NCBI GenBank assembly: GCA_963696325.1
Contig: CAVOJV010000051.1
Coordinates: 1 to 54,308, forward strand
Direction: 5' to 3'
Source: CAVOJV01 sp963696325
GTDB lineage: Bacteria; Pseudomonadota; Gammaproteobacteria; Competibacterales; Competibacteraceae
DNA: 54,308 nucleotides
Shown piece by piece: positions 1-9,568 of the stretch. A model generated the notes under the pieces. It worked only from the letters and a program-made list of their open reading frames with translations, searched no databases and was not told where the DNA came from. The translations under genes and the position numbers were made by a program. Positions within the stretch are counted from its first letter, which is position 1. Every line of letters starts with the position of its first letter.

Positions 1-538
1 GCCATCATGTCGACGGCGACCGTTACCGCCAGGATGACGATGTCGTTCTGACTCGGCTCGATCAGCACGCCGTAGGTGTCGGCCAGCCGGAACCAGCGCT
101 TGGACACCTCAGCGACCTTGCTGGCGCCATCGCCGATGGTGTACTGGAAATCGAGGATATTGCCCTGCACCTGCAAATCCGGGCCATCGCCGACCTTGAC
201 CGTCCAGCGGTCGCGCACCGGGGTGATCAGCGCCTTTTTGATCGTGGCCAGGGTTTCGCCGTTGGGTCCTTCGATGGTCATCGCGTCTCTGACGGTCACC
301 AGCCGCTGCTGGATCTTGCATACCTCATTACCGCTCATATCCTCGAAGAAGAGGGTGTCGCGCACGCGCAGCATCTTGCCGTCGACCTTAAAGGCGCGCC
401 GGCCATTCTCATCCTCGATCCAGAAATCGTTGCCAAAGGAGACCAGTTTCTCGCGCATCTTGTAGCGGGTGGCGCTCCCCCCCGGCCAAAGGTCTGGCGT
501 TCCTCTTGTCGCTGTTGCGATGATCCTTTGCGAAGCAT
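1..538 (-). CDS. LURP-one-related (tubby-like barrel) protein, 3' end outside window, one frameshift
   Basis: The reading frame from 458 down to base 1 gives a protein with MREKLVSFGNDFWIEDENG near its start, then alternating strands with the repeated pattern 'ENG..A.KVDGK.L', 'GNEVCKI' and 'GETLATIKK'. This pattern is typical of the bacterial LURP-one-related (YxjI-like) family, a small tubby-type beta barrel of unknown biochemical role. The likely start is the ATG at 538, because GGAGG lies about 10 bases upstream and the first residues (MLRKGSSQQRQEERQTFGRG) run toward the domain. The two parts are out of frame by one base at a run of seven G (minus strand, about 477-483). One extra G would restore a single protein of at least 180 residues. 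A sequencing or assembly error at the homopolymer is more likely than a real mutation. The C-terminus lies beyond the window edge. Confidence 0.72.
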
Positions 539-663
539 GTTGTTGATTCCTCCAGTTTGAGTTGTACGTACCACACGATGGATCAGACGAACGAAATCTG
601 CTGTGCCACCTGCCAGGAAGCTCGAAGCATCCTGGCAGGTGAACGCGGCGGGCGCGTCGCCGG

Positions 664-2390
664 CTATTGGAGACGTGAGAAGACGACCGCGGTTGCCCCG
701 TCTCCACGGCGCAGCGTCAGCCGGTTGCCGTCGAACTGGAAGGTCGCCGCAGACTGCAGGGCAGCGATGTAGGCGGCTTCCTGTTCCATCACTTCAGCCG
801 GCTCGGTGCATGTCATCATGCCGGCTGCCAGCGCACCGATGGCGATGTTGCTGCCGCTCACCGAGTAGCCGCCGGAGAAGTCGTTGCAGCCGCCCTGGCC
901 GCTGACCTGGTTGCCGGTGAAGCGGGCCGTCAGGGTCGTGCCGCCCAGCGGGCTGACGATGGCGTCGCGACCGTTGTTGTAGCCTGTCACCTGCCAGGCG
1001 GTGCCGTTAAGCGGATTCTGCGGCGCGGCGGGCGTTACGTTCACCGTGACCGTGCGGAACTGCACGGAGCCGTCGCGCATGAGCACGCGCATCTCATAGG
1101 TGGTCGTCACCGGCGGGCAGACCTGCTCGGAACCCTGGCCGACGCGCGGGAACTGCTGGTAGGGCTGGCCCTGGGGATAGACCCACACCGCCTGGACATT
1201 CTCCACGGACCAGCGAATCGTGGTGCACTCGCCCTGGTTGATGGTGGTGCGATCCGCCGTGAGCGACATCTGCGCGCTCGGCGTCGCCGTGGGCTGCGGG
1301 CGCGGCGTCGGCGTCGGCGCCGGGGTCGGGATGATCACGACGGGCGGCGCCGGTGAGGCGATGATCGGCACGTCGGCTGCGTCGCTGGCGGCCACGTGGC
1401 TCGCCGCAACCCACCCCATGCCGCCCGACGCGGCAGGCACGGCGACGACCCACCAGGCGCCGTCGGCGCTGCGGCCGATGATCTCGCCTTCCCGTCCGAA
1501 AGGCGCCACGCCGATCACCGGGAAATTGGTGCCCGGACCGGTGCGCACGTTGACGCCTTGCGGCGCGGTGACGCGGCCGGTCGGTACGGCTGGCCCAGGT
1601 TCGGGAAAATCGAGCGTCCAGTTCGCGCACCATGTGCACGGCAATGGCGTCGTCGGCGTTGCGCAACTCGATGAAGTCGCCGTCGACGGTGTAGGTGGCG
1701 GCGCTCTCCAGGGCGGCAAAGAACTCTCGCCTCCTGTTCCATAACGCCGGCCGGCTCGGCGCAGAAGCGGCGGGTGGCGCCGACGCTGCCGATCTCGATG
1801 GCGCCTTCGGCAGCCTCGATCGTGGCGAAGAAGTCGTTGCAGCCGGCATTGCCCGAGATCAGGTTGGCGTCATCGATGTTGATGATGATGTCCGCGCCGA
1901 GCAATGGGCTGACGACCGCCTCCCGCCCATTGTTGTAGCCGGTCACCAGCCAGGTGGAGCCAGCCAGGTCTGCCTTGGCCGCAATGAAGGTTGCCAGCAC
2001 CGTTGTACCATCGAGCAGGATCAGTTGGCCGCCGCGCAACTGGTAGCGGTTGGCTGCCGCCAACGCCGCCATGTAGTCGGCCGCCTGCTGCATCACCGCC
2101 TCCGTGCAGGCCATCATGGTCGAGGCGCCCGGCGCCGCAAAGCTGATGGTCGACCGGCTGGCCGTGTAGGTGGTGGTGAAGCGGTTGCAGCCGTCGCTGC
2201 CCGTGGCGGCGCCATCCGCGCCCAACTGGAGCGTGACGGACGTGCCGGCCAGCGGCAACTGGCCATTGAGCGTGCTGAGCACCCAGTTGGTGCCCGCCAG
2301 GGCCGACCCCGCGGCCTGCACCGCCACCGGGACGGCGAACATAAGCAGGACTGCCATGACGAGCATGGCCCGGACAGCGTAGCGTTGCAT
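664..2390 (-). CDS. Secreted META/SH3b multidomain protein (two frameshifts)
   Basis: The protein starts with a clear signal peptide (hydrophobic AMLVMAVLLMFAVPVAVQA). Two META (heat-shock HslJ-like) domains follow, each with the GCN.F core ('GSDGCNRF', 'GNAGCNDFF') and a late MxCTE or RFCAEP segment. A bacterial SH3 domain comes next (GVNVRTGPGTNFPVIG), then a Pro/Thr-rich linker (TPAPTPTPRPQPTATP), an Ig-like region and a third META domain (GQGGCNDFSGGYSV) up to the stop at 664. Such META-SH3b architectures are typical of Chloroflexota exported proteins; META domains are linked to envelope stress or inhibitor functions, and the exact role here is unknown. The frame breaks twice, near 1721-1728 and near 1601-1612 (a GGGAAAA run on the plus strand), so one protein of about 575 residues is split over three frames. 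AGGAGG lies 6 bases before the ATG at 2390, and the start overlaps the stop of the upstream gene. Confidence 0.75.
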
Positions 2391-2653
2391 CATTTTCCTC
2401 CTGAATAGTCTAACTTTTTCTCCTGCATGGCCTGACGTTCGACGAGCATCAGCCGCAGGCCGAGCATGAACAGCGTATCGATCACGCCCTGCAAGGCGGA
2501 CTGATCCGCGAGCCGACCCTCCAGCTGCGTGATGACAGGCTGCCCGGATTGCCGCTGCTCGGTGATCGCCAGCCCCCCCAGGCATTCGAGCCACACGGGA
2601 TCAACCACCCCTTCCACGATGATCCGATACTGTGCCATTTGGGACGCCTGCAT
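2390..2653 (-). CDS. Small conserved protein of unknown function (87 aa)
   Basis: I do not know a function for this 87-residue protein. It has no signal peptide or membrane helix. The centre reads 'TQLEGRLADQSALQGVIDT' followed by LFMLGLRLMLVERQ. The pattern L.G.L.DQ.ALQGV....LGL.L..V recurs, as I recall, in many small proteins of Chloroflexota and Actinobacteria. An AGGAG about 9 bases upstream supports the ATG at 2653. Its TGA overlaps the start of the META/SH3b gene within ATGATG, so the two are very probably co-transcribed and translationally coupled. That coupling is the only hint about its role. Confidence 0.6.
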   Translation of the reverse strand: MQASQMAQYRIIVEGVVDPVWLECLGGLAITEQRQSGQPVITQLEGRLADQSALQGVIDTLFMLGLRLMLVERQAMQEKKLDYSGGK

Positions 2654-2797
2654 CTGGATGCTCCTGCACAGGCAAACAGCCTGCGTTCCGCGCCGATAGC
2701 CCTGCCATACTGCTGGCGCCTATTCTATGTGGGATTTGGAACGCTGGATAGAACCCAAAAGGGAGCTATTAGGGAGTAACGGCGCGGGGGATAGCAC

Positions 2798-2909
2798 CAG
2801 CCTGGGGTTGTAAACCCCGGCTGAAAACTCAAGTCCACTGGAAGTGGACTGCGTCTGCAGTCGGCTTGAGCCGACTTTAGCTATCAGCCGGGGTTTCAAC
2901 CCCAGGCTG
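2798..2909. repeat. 112-bp nested palindromic element (MITE/REP-like)
   Basis: Outer arms 2798-2823 and 2885-2909 are inverted copies of about 25 bases, built on CAGCCTGGGGTTG and AAACCCCGGCTG and differing by about one base. Two smaller hairpins sit inside: AAGTCCACTGGAAGTGGACT (2830-2849) and AGTCGGCTTGAGCCGACT (2859-2876). The structure lies between the convergent-facing ends of two minus-strand genes and has no coding potential. Such nested palindromes are typical of non-autonomous elements moved by IS200/IS605-type (TnpA-REP) transposases. It could also work as a strong transcript-end structure just upstream of the 87-aa gene. Confidence 0.7.
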
Positions 2910-2919
2910 CTGGCAATAG

Positions 2920-5649
2920 TCAGATCAGGCCCAGGCGGCGCGCCTCGGCCACCGCCGCGCGGCGGTTATCCACGCCCAGCTTGCGATAGATGCGCTGCAT
3001 GTGCTTCTTGACCGTCAGCGGCGACAGCACCAGGCGCGCCGCAATTTCCTTGTCCGTCAAGCCGCTGCGCCAGCAGGCTCAGCACGTCAAGCTCGCGGTT
3101 GGTGAAAAGCTCCGCCGGCAGCCGGCTGTCGTGCCGCTGCCGGTGCGAGCGGGCTGACTGAGCGGCAGGCAGAGACGCGGCTGACACGTCAAAAGCTGCC
3201 AGCACTTGCTGGATATAGCTGGGTGCAACGCCCGCCGCCTTCAACTCCTGCAGCAAGCCAATCAGACCCGGGCCGCAGTCCACCAGCAGCCGCAGCGCAC
3301 CGCCAGGCGCCGCTCGTTCCACGGCTGCTTGCAGCGCGGCGCGCGCGCCGTCCGTGTCCTCTTGCGCCGCCAGCACCAGCGCCTGCAGCGCGTCGATCTC
3401 GATCAGCCGGCGATTCGAGTTGCGCGCCAGGGCATGGGCGCGGTTCTCGGCCAGCAGTTCAGCTGCCAGCGTCAGCTGCTCAGGGCTGCCGGCTGCCAGC
3501 AGCGTGCGCACCTCGGTCAGCGCCGGCTGTTCCCACAAGTCGCCAGCGATCGCCCCACGACTTGCCCCCTGGCGCCAGTCGAGCGCCGTTGCCGACCCCC
3601 TGGCCAGCGCGACCCGCTGTTCGAGCGACCCGGCCACGCCGGCCAGGGCCAGCATACCGCGTTCGGACAATCGTTCATTCAGCGCATCAATTTGGGGCAA
3701 CGCCTCTTCCGGGCAGCCACGCGCCAGGGCGATCAGGACAAGCCCCGTATAGCCGTCGACGACGGCTCGGCCGTGGGCCACCCAGGCCATTTCCGCCACG
3801 CGCTGGAAAGCTGCGGCCGCCGCCTGCAGCTCATTTCTTTGATAGCAGAGCCAGCCCTGGCCGTACAATGACCATGCGATACTGAGTCCGAACCCGGTCT
3901 GTTCGGCCAGTTTCTGCCAGATCGTGGCAATGCGCTGCATTGCGGGGAGATTTGCCATTTCAAAATGGATGGTGCCCAACGCCAGGAGCAGCCGCAGCGT
4001 CAGTGCATTCGCCTGCCAGCCATACCATTTCGAGTTGTCGATGGGCAAAATCGACCGCACGCTCATACTGCCCACACGACTGCAATCCCCAAATGTAGTA
4101 GAGCTGGGCCATGCCCATCGTGTATTGCATCTCGGGACGGAGCGCGGCCAGGGCCGCCTCAGCATAGCTGCACCGTCAACGCGCCGTTGCCGCGGCTGCT
4201 CGCCAGGGCAGCGCGCAGCAAGCTGATTTCGCCGCGCAGGACGACCTCCATGCAGCGGCCTGCGGATCGGCCTGCGGATCGGCCTGCAAGGCGCGCTCGG
4301 CAGCATCCAGGCGGGCCTCGATGACCGCAAACTGCCAGCGAAAAAAGTGCAGCCATGCCTGAGCCAGGAGCAGCCTGGGCCGGCCTGACACCGCTGCCGG
4401 CAGGAGCCCGATCAAGTGCTCCAGTTGGCGCCAGTTTTCACGATCAAGGGCCGGATGCACCTGAGTCTCGACCAGGATGGCTGCCGCGATCGGCTCGCCG
4501 GCCGCAAGGAAATGCCGGACGGCCTCGTCCACCAGTCCTTGCGCGCTGAACCAGGCGGCAGCGCGCGCGTGGATGGCCTTGATCTCCGCAGCGGGATACC
4601 GGAGGGCCAGCCGCGCCCGCAGCAGGGCCTGGAAGAAGTGATGATAACGGCACCAGGTCCCTTCATCATCGAGGGAGCACCACAAAGAGATTGGCGCGCC
4701 GGATCGCACGCAGGAAGTCATCACCCGCCAGCTTGCCATCACCCTCGGCCTGTGCGGCGTCGATCAACGGCGCGCAAAACCGCTCAAAGAGCGCGCTCTG
4801 CAGCAGGCAGTCGCGCTGCGCCGCGGGCAGGTCTGCCAGCACCTCAGAGAGCAGATACTCGGTGATAGCCTGGTGGCCTTGCGCTGCGATCTGGCGCGCA
4901 AAGGCTGCGGGGTCGGTCCGGTTGCGCAAGGAGAGCGCAGCCAGGTGGAGACCCACTGCCCAGCCCTCCGTGCTCTCCTCCAGCAAGGCTGCGGTTTCTG
5001 CGGTTACGCCTGAACCCAGCAGCTGTTGCAGCAACAGCCCTGTTTCTTCGGCGCTGAAGCGCAGGTCTGCAGCACGGATTTCGCCCAGTTGCTGGCGACC
5101 GCGCAGTCGCACCAGCGGCAGCGGCGGATCGGCCCGTGTGATCAGCACCAGGTGCACCTGCGCTGGCAGGCGTTCCACCAGGCGGGCCATGAGGGCATGG
5201 ATCGCCGGTGCATTGACCGTATGATAATCGTCGAACGCCAGGATGAACGGACCGGGGAGGGCTGCCAGATCTTGCAGCAGGGCATCGGCCAGCCGGTGCG
5301 GGGCGAGGAGCGTGGGCGCCTGCAGCAGCAGTTCGATTGCGCCCATCGCGTCATGGTAAACGGCGCGAATGGCAGCCACCAGGTAGAGCAGGAAGGCTGC
5401 CAGATCGTCGTCGTGCTCGTCCACAGAGAACCAGGCGCAGGGGCAGTCGACTGCATCCAGCCACCGGCTGACGAGGGCGGTTTTGCCATAGCCGGCAGGC
5501 GCTGAAACCAGGATGAGCTGGCGGTCGGCGCTTGCATTCAATTGCTCCAGTAAGCGTGGGCGAGCTACATGCTGTGTGGATACGGTTGGCCGGCGCAGCT
5601 TGGTTTCCAGCATCAGCACGGCAGTGTGCACGTCGATCGGTTCAGTCAT
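2920..5649 (-). CDS. MalT-like LuxR-family ATP-dependent transcriptional regulator (several frameshifts)
   Basis: The N-terminal part has the STAND-type NTPase of the MalT family: start MTEPIDVHTAVLMLETKLRR, Walker A SAPAGYGKTAL near residues 49-59, Walker B ILAFDDYH, and 'LITRADPPLPLVRLR'. A long TPR-like middle follows (QGWLCYQRNELQAAAAAFQR), then a C-terminal LuxR helix-turn-helix (FTNRELDVLSLLAQRL, continued in another frame as a DNA-binding helix ending AEARRLGLI at the stop 2920-2922). The total of about 910 codons is normal for the family. It is broken by at least four single-base shifts, near 4675, 4250, 4165-4070 and 3060. At 3060 one extra T separates the two halves of the HTH. Family members sense a small ligand through the TPR domain and activate transcription; the ligand here is unknown. 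The start at 5649 was chosen by homology because no good ribosome site is visible. Confidence 0.78.
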
Positions 5650-6183
5650 TTGGACATTATCGGTCTTATGATCCCACTGACCAAATCTGGTAGACAGACC
5701 CGCAGTCCGGATATGCGGCAGGTCATCAACGGCATCCTGTACGGTACCGTCGGTGGTATTCAGTCTGTCAACCTTGAACCAGATGCCGACATCCTGGATG
5801 GACGTCAGTTGCCACAGCGAATCGAGTTGTGGCTCGATGAGCCACCAGCGAGAAGTATGATCGTTGCGGTCGACACCGTTGCTGGCAAGGCAATCGCCTG
5901 CGTACCTCGACAAGACGGGCGGACAGACGTCCCATTACTCCGCAATGCCGAAGGCAAGCCAGTTGCGCATTGCTGCCTCACACCGGCGCACGAAGGCTTG
6001 CGCACTCCTCAGGCCGACAAAACACGCTCGTCCCGAACCTGAGCTAGACCCTAACCCGGAGCCGCATCCATAGAAATTCTGGAACGTAGTGTAAAATGGA
6101 TTCAAAATCTGAAATATTTCTTAACCATAGGCATGGTGTTGACAGCAACACCGCGAATACACGGCGTACCGGAGCGATCGGAC
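5650..6183. other. Intergenic region between divergent regulator and sensor kinase
   Basis: About 530 bases separate the minus-strand regulator from the plus-strand kinase, so promoters for both should lie here. I found no convincing -35/-10 pair. A short plus-strand frame starting with the ATG at 5713 (MRQVINGILYGTVGGIQ, then EPDADILDGRQL) vaguely resembles small proteins of the 'G.V.G..I.L......LPDGQ.V' type that precede toxin genes. It lacks a ribosome site and its continuation is not family-like, so I do not call it. Confidence 0.4.
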
Positions 6184-8220
6184 ATGGACAGAGCGAAGCT
6201 GTTCGGTCTACTACTTGTGGCGCTCATGATCGTTGGCTTTGCCATCCTGATCACAGTCGATCTGCAGACCGTCTACGAACCAGCCCTGCTGCTGACGACG
6301 CTGAATACGCTATTTGCCGGGCTGCTCCCGCTCGTGGTGGCGAGCGTTGCCGCCTGGACGTATATGCGCACTGGCTCCTGGCGGATATTGCTGATGGGCA
6401 GCGGTATGTTGGCCTTCGGTGTGGGCTCAATTGCAGCCGGTTGGCTCCCCCTGCTGGGCGGCGGTGCAAACGAGATCGTGACGGTGCACAACACCTGTGC
6501 CTTGCTCAGCGGGATCCTATTTTTGTTCGGCACTGCCCGCTACCTACGCAACCTGGAGCCGGCGACGACGTACACTGGCACGACACTGGCTGCGGCCTAC
6601 GGGCCGGACGCGTTCGGTTTCGTCACCCTGCTTAGCCTGATGGCCATCCGCGGGGCTCACCCGCCCTTTTTTGTGCAGGGTGTCGGCACCACAACGTTAC
6701 GCCAGTTTGTTCTTGGCGGCGCCGTCCTGTGTTATGCGTTTACTGCTGGAGTATTACTGTATCAATATCCACGCTGGCGTTCGGATTTTATCTACTGGTA
6801 CGCACTGTCGCTCGCACTGATTGCCATCGGTTTGTTTGCGGTGTTGTCGCAGAGATCTGTCGGCACCCCACTTGGCTGGCTGGGGCGTTCGGCACAATAT
6901 CTCGGCTCCATCTTCGCCCTGCTCGCCATCCTGGCAGCCTTGCGCACGCGATCGCCAAGGGCGTCCCGCTGGACACGGTCCTGACGAGCTTTTTCATTGA
7001 CGCAGAGGCCAACTACAGGGCGCTGGTGGAAACGGCGACCGACGCCATCATCTCTTTCGATCAGGACTACAGGGTGATCTTGTGGAATTCGGCAGCAGAG
7101 CAGATGTTTGGGCGCTCGAAAGACGCCGCAACTGGCACTTCCTTCCTCGAGCTTGCGTTGGCGCACCAACATACTGACGCCGTGCGCCGCCGCCTTTGCG
7201 GCGGCGATGAGGGCTTGCAGCCGGCGCCAAGTGATTCCGTGGCCGAAAGCGTCGGCAAACGCCAGGACGGCGCCTGCTTTCCCGTGGAATTCACCCTCTC
7301 CGCGCGGCGTGTGCCCGCTGGCTGGGTCGGCACCTGCATCCTCCGCGATGTGACGGCGCGCAAGCAGGCAGAGGCGCAGATCAGGCGTCTAAACGAAACG
7401 TTGGAGGCGCGTGTCGTCGAGCGTACGGCGCAGCTTTCCGAACGTGTGGCCGAGGTCGAGCAGCTCAATCGCGCCACGGTCGACCTGGTGGAGGAGTTGA
7501 AGGTCGCCAACCAACAGGCCACAGAGTCAGCGGAACGGCTCAAGGCTGCCAATGCCGAATTGGAGACTTTTACCTATTCAGTCTCACATGACCTCAAGGC
7601 GCCGCTGCGTGGCATCGATGGGTACAGCCGCTTGCTGCTCGATGAGTACGCCGACAAGTTGGATGAAGATGGGCGCACCTTTCTGCGCAATATCCGCACG
7701 CCAGTGGGCAGATGGGTCAATTGATCGATGACCTCTTGACCTATTCGCGGATGGAGCGGCGAGCGCTGCAAACCGTCCGTATCAGCCCGCGCGATTGTTG
7801 AGGCGGTACTGGCGGAACGCAGTGATGAAATCATCCAGCGTGGTGTCAATGTTACCGCAGACATAGCCTGTGAATCGGTTATGGCCGAACCGGAGGGCTT
7901 GACCCAGGCGCTGCGCAATCTGCTGGACAACACGCTGAAGTTCACCACGCGATACGCCCGCCCCTGTCATTCGCGATCGGCGGGCAGTAAACAGCCACGA
8001 CCTGCATGCTGTGGATCACGGACAATGGTACAGGCTTTGACATGAAGTATCACGACCGCATCTTCGAATCTTCCAGCGGTTGCACCGCCAAGAAGAGTAT
8101 CCTGGCACCGGCGTCGGCCTGGCGATTGTGCGCAAGGCGCTCGCGCGGATGGGTGGGCGCACCTGGGCAGAGAGCATACCAGGCCAGGGAGCAACTTTCT
8201 ATGTGGAGGTACCCAAATGA
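6184..8220 (+). CDS. Membrane PAS sensor histidine kinase (several frameshifts)
   Basis: The N-terminus has about seven to eight hydrophobic helices (first: LFGLLLVALMIVGFAILITV), an unrecognised MASE-like membrane sensor. A PAS domain follows (YRALVETATDAIISF, RVILWNSAAEQMFG) with a PAC end (CILRDVTARKQAEAQIRRL), then a coiled coil, the HisKA box SVSHDLKAPLRGIDGYSRLL with the phospho-acceptor His, and an ATPase domain in pieces (EGLTQALRNLLDN, WITDNGTGFD, GVGLAIVRKALARMGGR) ending FYVEVPK. Single-base shifts break it near 6955, 7705, 7785, 7950-8000 and 8075, so as written it cannot make a full kinase. The pieces are collinear and would give about 680 residues. The stop overlaps the start of the receiver gene as ATGA, so the two form one two-component pair. 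The start at 6184 is preferred because the membrane helix begins right after it; 6133 is an alternative. Confidence 0.75.
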
Positions 8221-8642
8221 GCAACGATCAACACCGCCCAGTTTTGCTGGTCGAAGACAACCCAATGGACGTCGATTTGACGCTGCGCGCCTTCAAGAAA
8301 CGCCGGTTGGGGAACCCAATCGAGGTGGCCCGCGATGGCGAAGAAGCGCTGGCGTATATGGCAAGATGGGAGGCAGGCACGCCCTTGCCAATTGTGATCT
8401 TGCTCGACCTCAAGTTGCCCAAAGTGGATGGGCTGGAGGTGCTCCGCCAAATCAAAACCCACGCTAACTTCAGCACGATCCCGATCGTAGTCCTTACGAC
8501 CTCGGGCGAACAAAACGATATCCGTGCCGCCTACCAGTTGGGCGTCAATTCCTATATCGTGAAACCTGTGGATTTTGACAAGTTCATGGAGGTTGCCGGG
8601 CGAGATGAATATTACGGATTCATTCGGCGTATAACAAGTTAA
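8217..8642 (+). CDS. Rcp1-type single-domain response regulator
   Basis: This is a stand-alone receiver of 141 residues with all signature residues: acidic pair in LLVEDNPMD, phospho-acceptor Asp64 in ILLDLKLPKVDGLEVL, Thr in VVLTTSGE and Lys in SYIVKPVDFDKFMEV. The extended loop after residue 45 (YMARWEAGTPLP) and the 'KPVDFDKFMEV' tail mark the Rcp1/CheY-like class that pairs with phytochrome-type or PAS kinases. There is no output domain, so it probably passes phosphate on or acts by protein contact. The start codon overlaps the kinase stop by four bases (ATGA), which supports cognate partnership. The last 13 residues (GRDEYYGFIRRIT) are slightly unlike the family end, which may reflect another small indel. 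Confidence 0.88.
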   Translation: MSNDQHRPVLLVEDNPMDVDLTLRAFKKRRLGNPIEVARDGEEALAYMARWEAGTPLPIVILLDLKLPKVDGLEVLRQIKTHANFSTIPIVVLTTSGEQNDIRAAYQLGVNSYIVKPVDFDKFMEVAGRDEYYGFIRRITS

Positions 8643-8779
8643 GAAGGTAGTGGAAACTGATCCGTTCCATCATTGGCGATTCCGAATAGCGCGCGACCCT
8701 TTTCAGTGCTCCAAATTTCGTCATGAACGATATCCCCGCTCCCACGGGCCAATTTAGCTGCGTCTATTGCAAGATTCAT
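8639..8779 (-). CDS. Possible small protein or C-terminal remnant (46 aa)
   Basis: A minus-strand frame from the ATG at 8779 to a TAA at 8639-8641 reads MNLAIDAAKLARG, then GDIVHDEIWSTEKGRALFG and ends DGTDQFPLPS. Its composition is protein-like and balanced, unlike a random frame, but I do not recognise it and see no clear ribosome site. It overlaps the start of the orphan plus-strand frame at 8767 and lies at the boundary between block A and block B. It may be the last part of a gene cut at the junction. Confidence 0.25.
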   Translation of the reverse strand: MNLAIDAAKLARGSGDIVHDEIWSTEKGRALFGIANDGTDQFPLPS

Positions 8780-9456
8780 ACGATGATCGCTACTTAACCA
8801 CTGCGTACGCATGCTTGGTCTTACTGTTCGGTGCCGGCCTGGTTTGGCTTGCCACCCAGCTTCCCATTAACGTCCTCTCACTCAGACTGCGCATCGGTCT
8901 ATTTTGCTTGATTAGTGTCGTCGCTTTCGCCGTATCAACTTTCTCCATACCCGCACGTCCGCCGCTTGGCTTTGCGGATCTCGCCCAGCATTTCTCGCAG
9001 CCACCTTTCGAGAAAGACACTGTCTTCTTAATTTGTTCCGACTCCAATGGTGAGGGCGCCATCATCGTCGAGATGGCTCTTCGCGACGAACCTCGTCCCC
9101 AGCGCATCATCATGCGAAGCTCCAAGCTTCTGAGCGACAACCACTGGTCTGAGACGGAGTACCATCCCCGTTTCTCCAGCGCTGGCGAGCTTGGCGACTT
9201 CCTCCGCCAGTCTTCCATCGACACCGTCGTAATTGACCACTCAGTCACAATGTGGCCGCAGGATCGCTTTCTTCTTCTGACCGCCCTTCAATCCTCCCCA
9301 GATTTGTGGAGGATCGCCCATGATCAACCTGCTTCCGACAGCAGACGCCACCTCACCGTTTACCACCGTGTCGCGCCCAAATCCTCGGGAGATTACATTC
9401 GCATCCCGTTACCACACACCCTTGGACGAGATCTCCAATTGCTCCCTGAGCCTTGA
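8767..9456 (+). pseudogene. C-terminal part of a membrane glycosyltransferase-like protein
   Basis: The frame opens right after a TAG (8755-8757) and has only a TTG at 8767 as possible start, so it looks like the 3' part of a longer gene. It begins DDRYLTTAYACLVLLFGAGLV, which resembles the RYLLPAYP....LL segment near the end of ArnT/PMT-type (GT39/GT83) membrane glycosyltransferases. A second hydrophobic helix follows (LRIGLFCLISVVAFAVSTF), then a soluble domain of about 160 residues (FLICSDSNGEGAIIVEMAL, SIDTVVIDHSV). I recall this soluble tail mainly from Acidobacteriota. Codon choice and GC are lower than in the flanking block A. No N-terminal catalytic loops are present, so activity is not expected. 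Confidence 0.5.
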
Positions 9457-9568
9457 CCCAAGACATTCGTTCCGGTGTAAACCTTCACCTCCCCCTCCCG
9501 GTAACGGCTGACTTCCCCCCCACGGAGCGGATATGGAAAACTATAGTCGAGACCCGTGATCGACCGCC

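Noticed and set aside
1220..2408. Plus-strand frames opposite the META/SH3b gene
   Set aside because: The minus strand carries recognisable domains and a signal peptide; the plus frames have none.
5713..6042. Possible small antitoxin-like protein (MRQVINGILYGTVGG...)
   Set aside because: A weak resemblance over 30 residues only, no ribosome site, no toxin gene after it.
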